Positions 34,244 to 46,403 are shown, counted from the first letter of the stretch. The stretch is 64,000 nt of DNA from Humulus lupulus (GCF_963169125.1 NC_084801.1:77875696-77939695); one strand, 5' to 3'. The notes: generated by a model from the sequence alone, not told the origin. Numbers and translations are program-made.

Positions 34244-35299
34244 ATATCTCGTACGAAACGTGGTCTTCGGTATATCCGCTTCCTTAATCCTCAACTGTTG
34301 GTAGCCAGACCAAAGGTCAATCTTAGAGAACACAGTCTTCCCTTGTAGCTGATTAAATAATTCGTCAATCCTGGGCAGTCGATACTTATTCTTAATAGTC
34401 AACTTATTCAACTCTCTGTAATCGATGCACATTCTTATGGACCCATCCTTCTTCTTGAAAAACAACACATGAGCACCCTGTGGGGAAAAGCTTGGTCTAA
34501 TGAATCCTAGATCCAGTAATTCCTGCAATTGAATCTTCAGTTCCTTTAAATGTGTAGGCGCCATTCTATAAGGTGTCCTCGATACTGGTTATACTCCTAG
34601 TGCCAACTCTATGACAAATTCGATTTCTCAGTGTGGCGGAAATCCTGGCAGGTTTGCTGGAAATACATCAGGAAACTCACACACCAACCTGGTCTCACCT
34701 GGTCCAACTAAAATGACCCTAGAGGTATCCACTATATTTGCTATTAATCCTATGCAACCTTCTTGCAATAGGTCTCTAGCTCTCAATGCAGAGATCATAG
34801 GTACTCGTGGTCCACTCAATGTCCCCACAAACACAATGGGTTCCTCCCCTTCTGGTTCAAACGTTACCATGCTTTGCTTGCAGTCTATCGTCTCCCCATA
34901 CTTTTCCAACCAATCCATCCCCAAGATCATATGAAAATCATCCATCACCAGTTCAATTAGATCCATCGACAACTCCCTACTTTATATCTCTACTGGTAAC
35001 ACTCTAACCCACCTCCTAGAGACTACCAGTTCCTCAGTTGGCAACAGAGTTCTAAATCCCCCAGCATACAAATTAGAAGGTATACATAAACGGTATATCA
35101 CTCTAGCACATACAAATAAATGAGTAGCTCCTGAATCAATCAATGCAATAAACAAAGAACCAACACTAGAAATCTGACTTGTCATGACCAAGGGACTAGC
35201 CTCAGCCTCGATCTGGGTCAAGGTATACATTTTGGCTGGAGTGAGGTTGTCGCTCCTCTTTGGTTCCACTTTAATGACTTGAGGATTATCTTTCAACAA

Positions 35300-35615
35300 A
35301 TGGCTGACACTCCCACAAAAAAAACAGGCTCTGACTATGCACTCTCCCAGACGGCATTGTCTGCACTGTGCACACTCTCCCCCACCCTGACTACCACCAA
35401 AGGTACCCCGTGCCCTATTATCTAGACTAGGAGAAACAAAAGAATCTAGGGATTTTTTCTTCAGCTCATAGGGCCACTGCCTTAGCTAGACCTAATGAAG
35501 GGAGGCACCATCCTCTTAGCATCGCGCCTTGTAGTGCCTTCTTTTCAGATCTGGTCTTCACATGGTAGAGAGCATACATGTTCGGTCGATCTCTAAAAAC
35601 CATAAACATTGGCAT
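35300..35615 (-). pseudogene. Element A gag remnant
   Basis: Only the end of gag is left. Reading leftwards, after the leader comes a short stretch with RRMVPPFI and then a zinc-knuckle region near 35310-35350 (CFFCGSVSHLLKDN, where the last Cys of CX2CX4HX4C is Asn). The usual 1 kb or so of capsid-coding sequence between primer site and knuckle is absent, so an internal deletion removed most of gag. Confidence 0.7.
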
Positions 35616-35628
35616 GCTCTGATACCAA
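35616..35628 (-). other. Primer-binding site of element A
   Basis: On the minus strand TTGGTATCAGAGC follows the LTR end after two bases. It matches the 3' end of plant initiator tRNA-Met, the usual primer of Tekay-type elements. It fixes the orientation of A and the inner end of its 5' LTR at 35631. Confidence 0.9.
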
Positions 35629-35764
35629 GTTGTAACAACCTACTACCTTAGATCTGTTATCCTGTGATTTATAAATGTGCCATTAGCTCGCTAATCGAGG
35701 TTTTAGGTTGAAAAGTTTGATTAGATTGAAATAAAAACTCATTTGATAACACTGATTATAAAAT

Positions 35765-36455
35765 TGTATGCCCTGATTTTCCCACGGGCCAATTAGCAAG
35801 CCGAGCTGCGGCCTAACCATGGTTTTCTCGTGGACATCCCCCGCAACCGGAGCTGCATCGTAAGGTCACACCTCCTTAGCTTGAGGATGGTTGCGGGTTC
35901 GCCTCTGGTAACTTAAAGACAGAGTCCGGGCTCTGATGATCGAAGGTTGGGTCAAGCATCCAGCCCGCAGTACGAGCTGGGGTTGAAGGCTGTGACCCTT
36001 TATAAAGTCAGCCACGCAAGGTAAACATGCATATATCAGACATCACGTGTCTGATATATCCCTGACTTCTCGGACACGCAGCAGGAACGTGCGTATTCAG
36101 ACATCCTCAACTAGGTTGGGCCGTGCGGCCCATTATCCGCTTACCTATTGATTTGACCACACTTATGTGTCAGATTTAGGAATTAATCATGAGTGTCACA
36201 GAGTTGACATGATAGGAAATAAGGTCACGGGATGGCCTTCTTACAAACTCCCAGGTGCCTTCTCCTATAAATATGGAGACCTTGGGAGTTAATAAGGGTT
36301 GGATTCTCTCTTGTAAGAAATATCCTATAATTGTATCCCCTGAATATAGCAATAATATCGACTAGTGGAGTAGAAGGATTTTAACCTTCGAACCACTTAA
36401 AAAACATGTCTCGAGTAGCCATTTCATTTTCCTAAGATCATATACCGCGTCAACA
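35765..36455 (+). mobile_element. 5' LTR of the Tat element (67 bp shorter than 3' LTR)
   Basis: TGTATGCCCTGATTTTCCC to CCGCGTCAACA. Relative to the 3' LTR it lacks 67 bp just before the final CCGCGTCAACA (the segment between ATCATATA and CCGCGTCAACA). The following GTTTGGTGCTTTCAGTGAGAGC takes the place of the primer site; I could not assign the tRNA. Confidence 0.9.
36266..36274 (+). promoter_or_regulatory. TATA box of the Tat 5' LTR
   Basis: TATAAATAT within TTCTCCTATAAATATGGAGACC, about 190 bp before the LTR end, identical in the 3' LTR (47184-47192). It is the likely core promoter for the gag-pol transcript. Confidence 0.7.
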
Positions 36456-36510
36456 GTTTGGTGCTTTCAGTGAGAGCAAGTCCGATTAGTGCTGTTGCAA
36501 ACATCCAACT

Positions 36511-38853
36511 ATGGTGACTACTCGGTCCAGGCATGGTAACGAGACAGAACAACATGATGGGGAGGAGGCTCATCATACTACCATCCCTGGTGAACAAGTT
36601 CCTGAAACCCAGCAGCGCCCAGGAAAGCAGCTGGCGGGTCAAGATGATACTAGTAGTTCGGCGCCCCGGCCGCCTAATCCGAACCCATGTTATTATATTG
36701 CGGTGGAGATGGAGAACGCTCAACTGAGGAGCCAGTTAGCAACAGCTAGCCAGCAAATCCAGGATATGCTGGCCCGACTACCCCCTCTCACAACTCGCGT
36801 TAACGTCGGAGAGAGGCAAGGCGAGGCTCCTAAGTCTCGCCGGGGTAACCGGTCCAGGCATAGCCGTTCCACCAGCCAACTCCACCCCTTCATCACACCA
36901 TCGGGAGGCAGACTTCAGAGGAAGGCCTAGAGCCGAACAACAGCAATATAGTCGTTCGGTCAGAACGTCGACTCCTAGCTCCCAACCATCCTCGAGCGCG
37001 CCCAGGAGTGCTTGAGGAAATTCCCGAAGGAGATCCGGGGAGGGCTCACAGCATCAGCCCATCCCCAATGACCGTCCTGCGCCCCATCCAGATCGCCAAG
37101 AGCGGGACTAGCGGGTTAGCAGGGCTGAAAGGCCCCCACTGAATTTAATCCGACCTGACGGAACCAGGATAGCCTCTCCAATCAGACATCCTCCATCTCC
37201 GATTAGATATCCGTCTCCTCCTCGGCCCGTCCGAGATATCCCAGCCTATGGGAATAATAGGAGAAACCCACCATCAGCTGAACCTTCCCGGCGTAGCAGG
37301 GCGCCAAGGGAAAGCCTGGATCATCACCACCGAGGGCGGACTCCAGGCCTATCTGGCAGAAGCCACGGGACCGACAGTCGCCAGAGTGATCTTTCAGGAG
37401 GAGACCTGCGTTAGCGTTTGAGTTCGGCATAAAGTCACCAAACCACCCAGGGAGGCGACCTTCGAGATCGCCTTAACTCTCATAGGGGAGAACCGGCAGG
37501 ATGAGGGAGCCACGCTCGCTCAAGGGAGGCCCTGTCGGAAGTACGTAACGGTGGGAATGTCCCAAATAACCTATCTCAAGATAGGAGGGGCAATAACCCA
37601 CCAAATATGTACAATGGAACCGGAGTTGTTGACCAGCCCCGGAATAACCACAGACATCAGGACCAAACCCTCGAGCGCCTAACTCAGATGGAGGAGCTGA
37701 TGAGGAAAATCCTATCAGAAAAAGAGAAAGATGAATATGATTCAGGGGACGAAATGGAACTCTTTGCCCCTAGCATAGCAGCAACGACGTACCCATCTAG
37801 TTTTCGTATGCCGCACTTGTCAAAATTCAACGGGGACAGAGACCCCTCAGACCACCTGGGGATGTTCAACACCTTAATGATGGCCCACAACATTGGCCCC
37901 GAGCTGAGATGTCTAATCTTCCCTTCCACCCTGACTGGACCTGCCAGGCAGTGGTTCAAGCAAAGTAAAAGACAGTCAATCAGCTCCTGGAAGACTTTCT
38001 CAGCAGATTTCAAAAGGGCATTCCGGGCGTCTCAGGCAGCCCGTGTTCAGGCCAACTCCCTAGCTAACGTAAGGCAGCAGCCCAGTGAGACTCTAAAGGC
38101 CTACTTGAGCAGATTTGCGAACGTCGCTGCTCGAGAACTGGAATCCTCGTCGTAGGAGATCTCTGGAAGGATATACAAAGGAAGGGAGTCAGCTTAGTTA
38201 ACGAATTCCTTAACAGGGCCCAAGAGTGGATAAACTTGGAGGAAGCCGAAGCCTCAGCTGCGGGAACCAGCTAGGTCCCCGAACAGCCCGCCGGAGTGGG
38301 GACGAAGGTTGTGGTAGCGACCCAAAACGTCACATAGAACAACCAGCCCGGTGGAGGCAAAAGAAAGGGTAATGGTGAGGGCAGCCAGCATGGCCAAAAG
38401 AAGAATAAGTCTGTGGACAAAGTCAAGCCCGTCTTCGCGACTTATACAGAGCTCACCCAGTCTAGGGAGAATATCTTCCTAGCCAACTCTACTCGCCTCC
38501 CCTGGAAGAGGCCCGAGCAGTTGAAGCACCAAAAGGGGAAGAGAGACACCTCCAAGTTTTGCCGCTTTCACAATGATGTTGGCCAGAACACTGAAGATTG
38601 TAGGCATTTAAAGGATGAGATCGAGACTCTCATCCGAGCCGGCCCTTTGGCTCAGTATGCGCGAAATAGGGTTCTAGCCACTCGACCTGCTCCAGAAGTA
38701 CCAGCTAGTCAGCCCGGGTCTCGGATCGATCAAGACGTCCCCCCTCACAATGTTGCTGGTACGAGCAGGGGTGCCCAAAAGAGGTACGTGAACGAACTTA
38801 AGGCACACAATGGAGAGGAGTTCATTCCAGAGCAGTGCCTGCCAAAACAGTAG
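36511..38853 (+). pseudogene. Tat element gag
   Basis: ATG 36511 opens MVTTRSRHGNETEQHDGEEA; an Arg/Pro/Ser-rich N-terminal domain follows to about 37600. The capsid part lies at 37607-38155: FRMPHLSKFNGDRDPSDHLGMF, FPSTLTGPARQWFKQ, SWKTFSADFKRAF, ETLKAYLSRF. The C-terminal part (38413-38853) has FCRFHNDVGQNTEDCRHL, a CX3HX7-8C-like cluster typical of Tat gag, then ETLIRAGPLAQY. A frameshift near 36920 and several stops (for example the TAG after ELESSS at 38153) break it. It ends three bases before the pol frame at 38857. Confidence 0.85.
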
Positions 38854-38856
38854 CGA

Positions 38857-40290
38857 TTGGAGAAGAAGCCGATCATTTTTACAGAAGATGATGCGGACCA
38901 TGTCCAGTTCCCGCACAATGCCCCCCTGGTCGTGGCAGTTCAGCTCGCCAATCGGAGGGTTAGGAGGGTATTGATCAACAATGGAAGTTTGGTGAACCTC
39001 CTATTCTGGTCCACTTTAGAAAAAATGGGTTTGACCGTTGCTGAGTTGAAGGCGACCTCCATTATGCTGTATGGTTTTTCGAGAGAAGGATCCGCAGCAA
39101 TAGGGACGATCGAACTGGTGATCACCCTGGGGGAAGGATCTCAAACAGTCTCCAAGCTCCTCGAGTTCGTGGTCATTAACTGCTCTGCTGCGTACAACGC
39201 AATTTTAGGACGACCTACACTCATAGCTTTCGAGGCCGTCACGTCCATTCGCCACCTCGCGATGAGGTTCCCTACTTCGACGGGAATCTGCACTATCCAT
39301 GGCGATCAGCTCACTACAAGGGAATGCTACAGCATTTCCATGAAGGGAAAATCTAAACCCGGGCAGCTGGCAATGGCCATTCAAGGTGAAGAGGAATCTC
39401 AGGGACCCTCGGTGGATCCAGAGATTGAAAAACCTCAAAGCGCCAAGGGGGAAAATGATGTCTTAAGTGAGGATATTGACCCTCGAATAGGTGAGGACAG
39501 ATCCGAGCTCCAAGCAATTGAGGAGCTCGAGGAGATGAACATTGATCCGCAGAATCCGTCACGTATGGTCAGGCTCGGGAAAAACCTCTGTAGCCAGAGG
39601 AAGGCGGAGCTGACCAAGTTTTTGCGGGATAGCTTGGACGTGTTTGATTGGTCCCATGAAGACAGGGTGTGGATCAGCCCCAGCGTCATCATGCATACGC
39701 TTCATCTAGATAAAAGCGTTCCCACCAAGTCCCAGAAGCAAAGGTGTTTAGGAACAGCTCGAGCTGAAGCCCTGGAGGAAGAGGTGGCCCGGCTAAAAAA
39801 ATGCGGCTTTATCCGTGAAGCCAAGTTTCCAATATGGGTTGCCAACCCCGTGCTGGTCCCGAAGCCTAACGGGAAATGGCGGACCTGCATCGACTTCTCC
39901 GACCTGAATAAAGCTTGCCCTAAGGATTACTTTCCATTGCCCAGGATTGATCAGTTGGTAGATGCCACGGCAGGGCACGAGCTCATGTCCTTTATGGACG
40001 CGTACTCAGGCTATAATCAGATCGCGATGAATCCGGCGGACCAGGAACGCACTAGCTTCATGACCCCGAAAAACGTCTACTGTTACAAGGTCATGCCTTT
40101 TGGTCTGAAGAACGCCGGAGCTACCTACCAAAGGCTAGTAAATAGAATGTTCGCAGATCAGATCGGAAAAAACATGGAAGTGTACGTTGATGACATGCTA
40201 GTCAAGTCAAAGACTGCAGATAACCATGTTTCCGACCTGAAAGAATGTTTTAAGATATTACGGGAATATGGTATGAGGCTCAATCCATAG
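38857..40290 (+). pseudogene. Tat element protease and reverse transcriptase
   Basis: The 477-codon frame holds an aspartic protease followed by RT. At the protease site (38971-39003) the sequence is VLINNGSLVNLLFWSTLEKMG; relatives have Asp before NG or GG, so the catalytic Asp is Asn here. A linker rich in Glu (39370-39560) follows. RT motifs: WVANPVLVPKPNGKWRTCID, FSDLNKACPKDYFPLPRID, MDAYSGYNQI, MPFGLKNAGATYQRL and the polymerase site YVDDMLVKS (40182-40208). The frame ends at a TAG after MRLNP, but homologous sequence continues (KYTFGVASGKFLGF). The RT core is uninterrupted. Confidence 0.92.
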
Positions 40291-41500
40291 AAATACACTT
40301 TTGGGGTCGCGTCGGGGAAATTCCTGGGGTTCATAGTCAATACCAGAGGAATCGAGGCAAACCCCGACAAGATCAGATCACTGCTCGAACTTCCTTCGCC
40401 CAGGTCGCGAAAAGATGTCCAAGGTCTGACCAGAAGGGTAGCAGCCCTCAACCGATTTATTTCCAAGTCCACTGATAAGTGTTTGCCCTTCTACAACCTG
40501 CTCTGAGGAAACAAGAAGTTTGAATGGACAATAGAATGCGAAGGAGCATTCCTCAACCTGAAGGTACATCTTGCCGAGCCGCCCAATTGTCCAAGCCCAA
40601 AGCAGGAGAGCCTCTTTTTCTCTACATGGCAGTCATTGAGGACGCAGCGAGTGCCGTTCTGGTACGAGAAGAGGACCAAGTTCAGAAGCCAGTCTACTAC
40701 ATTAGCAAAAGACTTCTCAGAGCTGAGTCCCGATACCCGTTGATGGAAAAATTGGCATTCTGTCTCATCACGGCCTCTCGAAAGCTCAGACCGTACTTCG
40801 AGTCCCACTCGATACACGTCATGACCGATCAGCCTTTAACGCAAGTTTTGCACAAACCTGAAGCATCGGGACGTTTGCTAAAGTGGGTCGTTGAACTCAA
40901 TCAGTTTAAGATTATGTATACTCTGCGAACTGCCATAAAAAGTCAGGCCCTGGCCGATTTTTTGGCTGAATGCACGGGATTCCAGGAGGATCCTGCAAAA
41001 GACTCACCCCAGGTCACGTCGTCCCAGGCGTCGTGGAGGATCTTTGTGGATGGTTCATCCAATGAGAACGACTCCGGAGCTGGAATCATCTTGATATCCC
41101 CCTGGGACATAGATTCCACTCGGCACTGAGATTTGGGTTCAAGGCCTCTAACAATGAGGCCAAATACGAAGCTTTACTGGCTGGGCTGAGGATAGCCCGG
41201 GAATTGAAGGCGGGCTCCGTCCAGTGCTTCAGTGACTCCCAGCTCGTGGTAAACCAGGTTCTGGGCGAATATCAAGCACGGGGACCCAAGATGGCCGCTT
41301 ACCTGGCAAAGGTAAAGGCTGAGCTGTCCGCGTTTGAGCAAGGCTCGATCGAACAGATACCTCAGGAACAGAATGCTAATGCAGATACTCTTGCCAAGCT
41401 CGCCACCTCCGGAGAGACGGAGACCTTGTGGTTGGTACCAATAGAATTCTTGGAAAAACCAAGTATAGAAGGAGATGGGACAGAGGTCGAGATGATCGAT
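40291..41500 (+). pseudogene. Tat element RNase H and aRNH domains
   Basis: After the stop, the RT thumb and connection continue to about 40600. A frameshift there leads to the RNase H (SLFLYMAVIEDAASAVLV changes to the frame opened at 40524; VYYISKRLLRAESRYPLMEKLA, VMTDQPLTQVL). Next comes a second, archaeal-type RNase H domain (aRNH) diagnostic of Tat elements: WRIFVDGSSNENDSGAG, then after a one-base frameshift near 41100 (CCCCCT) FGFKASNNEAKYEALLAGL, CFSDSQLVVNQV and NANADTLAKLAT with its Asp. RNase H removes the RNA strand during reverse transcription. Confidence 0.88.
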
Positions 41501-41589
41501 GCCAGGCCATCCTGGATAACCCCCATCCTTGAATATCTCGTCGAGGGCAAGCTGCCTGAAGGACGTAACGACGCACGGCGGGTCCTGTA

Positions 41590-42746
41590 TCAAGCTCCGA
41601 GATATACGATAGTCGATGGTGTGTTGTACCGACGCGGGCACTCCCTACCTCTCCTCCGGCGTGTTCTTCCAGATGAGGCAAAGGCCATCCTGCAGGAGGT
41701 GCACGAGGGTTTTTGCGGAGACCACGCTAGGGTGCAAAGCTTGGCCTTAAAGGTCCTTAGGCAGGGATATTATTGGCCAACTCTATCCAAGGACTCGATC
41801 TCATAAGTGAAGAAATGCAATAAGTGCCAGTGGTTCTCTGCAGTTGCCCGAGCTCCTCCGGTCGAGCTGAAGATGATCTCGTCCCCATGGCCATTCGTTG
41901 TTTGGGGAATCGATTTGGTTGGTGCCCTCCCTACTGGAAAAGGCAGGGTCCGTTACGCCGTGGTAGCCATCGACTATTTCACGAAGTGGGCTGAGGCAGA
42001 ACCTCTGGCAATGATAACGTACAAAAAGGTGCTTGACTTCGTGCTTAAAAGCATTATCTATCGATTCGGTCTACCCAAGAAGATTGTCTCCGAGAGTGGT
42101 ACTCAGTTCGACAGCGACCTGTTCACCGAGTTCTGTGAAAGATACGGAATCGTCAAAAGTTTCTCCTCCATGGCATATCCTCAGGCGAATGGCCAGGTCA
42201 AAGCTGTCAACAAGACTCTAGAGGCGAGCCTCAAGAAGAGATTAGATGAGGCAAAGGGAGTCTGGCCAGAACAGCTCCTCCAGGTCCTATGGGCATACCG
42301 GACCTTGCATCGGACTCCTACGGGTCATACTCCTTTTTCCCTAACCTTTGGGAGTGAGGCAGTCCTCCCCGTGGAGGTTAAAGTGCTTTCGCATAGGGTC
42401 CAATCTTACGACCAGGACTGCAACTACGAGCTACTGTGCAATTACCTTGACCTAGTTGATGAAAGGCGAGAAGATTCACAACTCCAACTCGCCCATCATC
42501 AGCAGAAAATCACTCACTACTTCAACACCAAAGTCAAAAAGCGCACCTTTAGCATTGACGACTTGGTCCTAAGGAGAGTTTTCCTGGCCGGGAAAGATCC
42601 CAAAGATGGAGTCTTGGGACCAAACTGGGAAGGACCGTACTAGGTCATCGAAATCATCAAGGAAGGAACTTATAAGTTAGCTCGGCTTGATGGAGGGGTA
42701 GTCCCGCGGACTTGGAACGCCGTCAATTTAAAGAAATATTATCAAT
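41590..42746 (+). pseudogene. Tat element integrase, catalytic residues lost
   Basis: The zinc-binding domain has HEGFCGDHARVQSLALKVL and KKCNKCQWF, separated by a TAA at 41804. The core begins WGIDLVGALPTGKG with the first Asp. The second catalytic Asp is Glu (IVSESGTQF, codon 42092-42094). The third residue, Glu in relatives, is Lys (NGQVKAVNK, codon 42200-42202). A TAG interrupts WEGPY near 42642 and the tail ends KKYYQ at 42746. Integrase inserts the cDNA into the chromosome; with two of three catalytic residues changed this copy cannot work. Confidence 0.9.
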
Positions 42747-43085
42747 GATTCACTTGTAAGGCCTGGAAGGCCATGTTTTGTGTATGAATGAGAATCAGCT
42801 TTTTGTACGTGTTTGCAAATGTAATCTAAAGTAACTGGGTCATAAAACTTAGAAGTTGATTTAAATCTATTTGATCGTTGTTCTTCCTAAAGAGCTCGAG
42901 ATATGGATGACAGTTAACGCGGACTAAGTTTTTAAAAAAAAAATAAAAATTGTAGCCAATGTGCGCAAAGACAAGAAGATCAATTAAAAACATAAAACCA
43001 AATTGTCTCGAGGTGGAAGCACCTCATGCAAAGGTTACACAAAAAATCATAAAAAAAAAGTGAAGGGCACAAGAGAGGAAAAGCC
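42747..43085. other. Spacer between convergent pol and antisense gene
   Basis: No coding sequence seen. It is AT-rich with a short poly(A)-like run at 42934-42950. The two transcription units of the Tat element end here facing each other, so both polyadenylation sites are expected in this stretch. Confidence 0.5.
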
Positions 43086-45683
43086 CTAAGCTCCGCCAGG
43101 TGGCCCCTTGGAGGTCGCCGTCTCGCCTTGCTCAGCTGCACCAGAGCCTTCCCCGGTCTCGGAGGGCGCTTCTTTGTCGAGGCGAGCCTGGAACTTCACC
43201 AGCAGGCGCTCCCAAAGACTCGCTGACAAAAAGGAGTAGTCAGCATCCGGGTTGTAGGCCCAAAAATGATAGAACAGGTCTTCCAAGGCCTTTTCCGAAG
43301 TTGCATGCTCGGCCTCCAGGGCGGCCTTGGCCTCAACCTTCGCGGTATCTAGGTCTGTGCGCGAGGTGGCGAGGGAGGTCTCGAGCTCTTGGACCTTCGA
43401 GCGGGTCTTCTCCAACTCGGCCTTCGAGGTCGCCAAGGCATCCTTAGCCGCTTGAAGAGAGGTCTGGTGCTCGGTCCTCATATCCTCGAGCTGAGTTTTG
43501 GCCCTGACGATGCTCCAGTGAAGAGCGACGACGCCCTGCGAGAAATGAAAGATAAATTGCCTTAGAGAAAAAATAGGGCAAAGTGTAATAGTAAAAGCCT
43601 TGAAAGAATAGGGCAGCTTACCGTTAGGGTCATGCTCATGGAAGACTCCATTACGCCAACCGGGCTCCTTCTCGGTGAACTTGTATATGTGGCTGATGGC
43701 GTAGTTCACCGACTCATACACCGTTCCTCGGAAGGCTTCTGGGATCTTCTCCAGGCCCTGGGGATTGACTGGGATGCGTATCTCGGGGGGGACAATCGTC
43801 GAAGCCCCGACCTCCGTTTCTGAGTCCCGAATGGTATTAGGAGCTCGCGAAGGAGGTGGGGTCATGTTGCTCCCACCAGCTGCAGGAGGATTAGTTCCCA
43901 CGACCTGAGCGGTGGGGAGCTGCTCCTTCTCCTTTGCAAGAGATTTAGTGGGAGTTCCAGCAGGTTTCTTCAAGGTCTGGAGCTTCTTCATCTTTGGCCC
44001 AGAGGCCCCGGCAAACGCACCTCGCAGGCTCTCTCCGGGCTGAGACATCTCTTCTGCCAAAGCAAAAACATGGTTAGTATGAGATTTAGCAATTATATAG
44101 AAACCAAAAACAAAGGGGGAAAAAGAATAATTAAAGTACGCGCATGCTAGAGTAAGCCCTACCCCCCGAGCTAGAAGAAGAACCTATGGTTACGACCATC
44201 GGTTCTGGAGTTTCTGTGGGAGAGTCTAAGTCAATTATTTCCCGAGCAGGGGCAAGTTTTGGATCCGACTCTGGTTCTGTGCTAGATTCTTCTACATATT
44301 GCCTAAGTCCAGGAGCCATGACACCTCTCTTGAGGGATGGCCAGGACCTAAGGTTGGTCCCATACTCCTCAAATAGGATCGACCTAAAGGATGAGGTGCT
44401 ATCTACGACTACGGTACCCCTAGGTCGGCTATCTTGGTAGTCCAGCACGAGCTGATCGACGCAGTGGAGCAGGGTTGTGTCCAGGTCTGGATCACTTCGG
44501 TGACGATGGACGAGCTGTCTGGGGTTGAATCTAGCTAGCTGGGGGTCGGCAATGGCCCTATCTAAGTTCCTAAATATATAAAGGTTACCTTGGCCTGAGG
44601 GACCCGCGGCTGCTCCGGACTGGATCCTCTCTTCATCTGTTATCTGGGCGACCTCCAGCGCCCGCTTCCTGTTTCTCACAAGTGGAGTCTCGTCCTCCTC
44701 GTCCTCGTCCATCGCGACCTCCTCCACGATGATGGGCATAGAGGTGCGAGCTGGGGGAGTCCCCCAAGGCCTCCTTAAATTCAGAGTCTGATTTGGGAAA
44801 ATCAGCTTACAAGCCACCATCATCTCATCCGTCACGAGTGCCCGGTAGTCCTTCTCACTGGGGGGCAAGCCCGCCAGTGTCTCGTATTGACCCCCGAGGG
44901 TCGCAGATTTCTCTGTCCTCACGAAGATAGCTGCAGGATTAATCCAAGTCAGAAAGGGACACAGGAATTGTACGAAACTTAACTTACGAGCTAAAGATAA
45001 AAAGCACTTACGAGGACGATTGAAGTAATGGAGCTCGTAGTTCCTGAACCCCGTCGACATAAAGAATTGGTCTTTAAAGTCATTGGGGTGGCCGGGTAGC
45101 TCGATGACCGTAGCCGTATTGGGGAATCGGGTTAGATAGTAAAACCCATCGCCTCGCCCCCGCTGATCTGGGCTGCCTTGAGGCAGAAGAAATACAAAAT
45201 ATCCGCAGGAGTGGGGACCTCCCACTCGTGCTTCAAAAATAAGTATCTCAACCCTGCCAACAACCGATAAGAGTTGGGGGGGAGCTGGAAGGGGGCCAAC
45301 TCCACATAATTCAGGAAGTCAGCGAAGTACTGGTCCAGTGGCAGGAAGGCCCCTGCCTTAAAATGCTCGTCGCTCCAGGCCGCGAACGATTCGTCGAGCG
45401 GCGTGCAGCTCCGCTCGCCATCTGCGGGAGGTCGTGCCACCACAGATGCCTTCCCCAATGGGATGTTGTGGGAGAGGAAGATTTTATTGATCTTCACCTG
45501 GTCGGGGATCTTTGAGACGATCCTCTCTGCCTCAAAGAACGCGTCAGGAGCCACATCGGGCTCCTGCTCCACTGCCGGCCCAAAGCTGGGGATCGGAGAG
45601 TCCGACATCACCGCTTTTCCTTTGTCTTGCTGAGATGCCGAGCTGCCAACTGTCTTCTTTGGAGCGTTCCTCTTCGGTGCCAT
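43086..45683 (-). pseudogene. Antisense gene of the Tat element (aORF), spliced
   Basis: Codes on the strand opposite to gag-pol. Exon 1 is 45683-45012, from ATG MAPKRNAPKKTVGSSASQQD through FLSHNIPLGKASVVARP, LLAGLRYLFLKHEWE and PADILYFFCLKA to GFYYLTRFPN and FFMSTGFRNYELHYF. This resembles the gypsy-type transposon protein family PF04195. Intron 1 is 45011-44931 (81 bp, in frame if retained), exon 2 is 44930-44163, intron 2 is 44162-44054, exon 3 is 44053-43622, intron 3 is 43621-43536 and exon 4 is 43535-43086. The last exon encodes a long coiled coil (LEDMRTEHQTSLQAAKDALA onward) and an acidic end. A one-base frameshift lies near 45175, and the join across intron 3 is also off by one base. 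Family function is unknown; capsid-like or regulatory roles are guesses. Confidence 0.75.
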
Positions 45684-46403
45684 CAGGTCGCCTAATGAAC
45701 AAAAGAAAATGTTTCAGAAAAGGCGACCTAAGCATATGGAAGAACAAATCATTCTTTACACGAGCTGAGGTAAGCCCAACCCGTGGAGAGTGAGACCACG
45801 CGGTTCAATGAACACGCGCCTGTGCCCCCAACAGATCCCTGATTACTCGGAATTCGTGTGTCAAGAGGGTCAGATTAAAATTTTTCCTTGGAGGGAAAGT
45901 TCCAGTAGGCATGAAAGGCAAAACCGCCTGTGAAGCGTATCCCCTAAGCTACCCGGTTTTGCCCCCAAAATATGTCAAAATTCCTACCCTGAAATTGTCC
46001 CCAGAAAAGGCATCCTGCAAACCATACTCTTAAGTAATTTCCTATGGAAAAAATACCCTAACCTAAAAGGCTTTCACCCTCCATTCCCACAAAAACCAGT
46101 AAACCCATGCATTTGAATATAGTAAATATTTACCTAAGCTACAGTGAAAAATATTTTCAAAACACGCATGGTCAGGGAACTTACAGAATATTTGATTGGA
46201 AGGTGGATGAAGGTGTCGCCTAGGTGGGGGCTTCACCGGAATACTTGTCCAAAGCTTTGGAGGAGTCCTCATGCCTGTGCTTCTTCGATGCTGAAAATGG
46301 AGGTCACAAAGAAGAGGGTTTTTTCTTCTAAGATGAAGAGAGAAGAAGGAGAGAGTTTCTGAGAAATTTCGAGTAAAAGGGTGACCCATGCATAGGGTGG
46401 CCA
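45684..46403 (-). other. 5' leader of the antisense gene, with probable intron
   Basis: On the minus strand, ATATTCT is followed by GTAAGTTCC near 46180 (a strong donor). CATTTTCTTTTGTTCATTAG lies just before GCGACCTG and the ATG at 45683 (a good acceptor). A 5'-UTR intron of about 490 bp is therefore likely. An open frame of 135 codons on this strand (46063-46470) overlaps promoter and leader and is not supported by any motif. Confidence 0.6.

Larger units (their letters stand above)
31081..35299 (-). pseudogene. Element A protease, reverse transcriptase, RNase H, integrase
   Basis: Minus-strand polyprotein. The protease site ALIDSGATHLF (near 35145) keeps D-S-G. RT runs from about 34600 to 34247 and, after the CACTA insertion, from 32974 to 32650: [44 protein letters not shown], polymerase site FIDDILVYS. 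RNase H lies in 32544-32080 ([39 protein letters not shown]). Integrase follows to 31081: VWVIVDRYTKSAHF, IESDRK for the second Asp, and a stop (GQS*R near 31368) at the place of the catalytic Glu. Stops are fewer than in B but still frequent. Confidence 0.85.
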
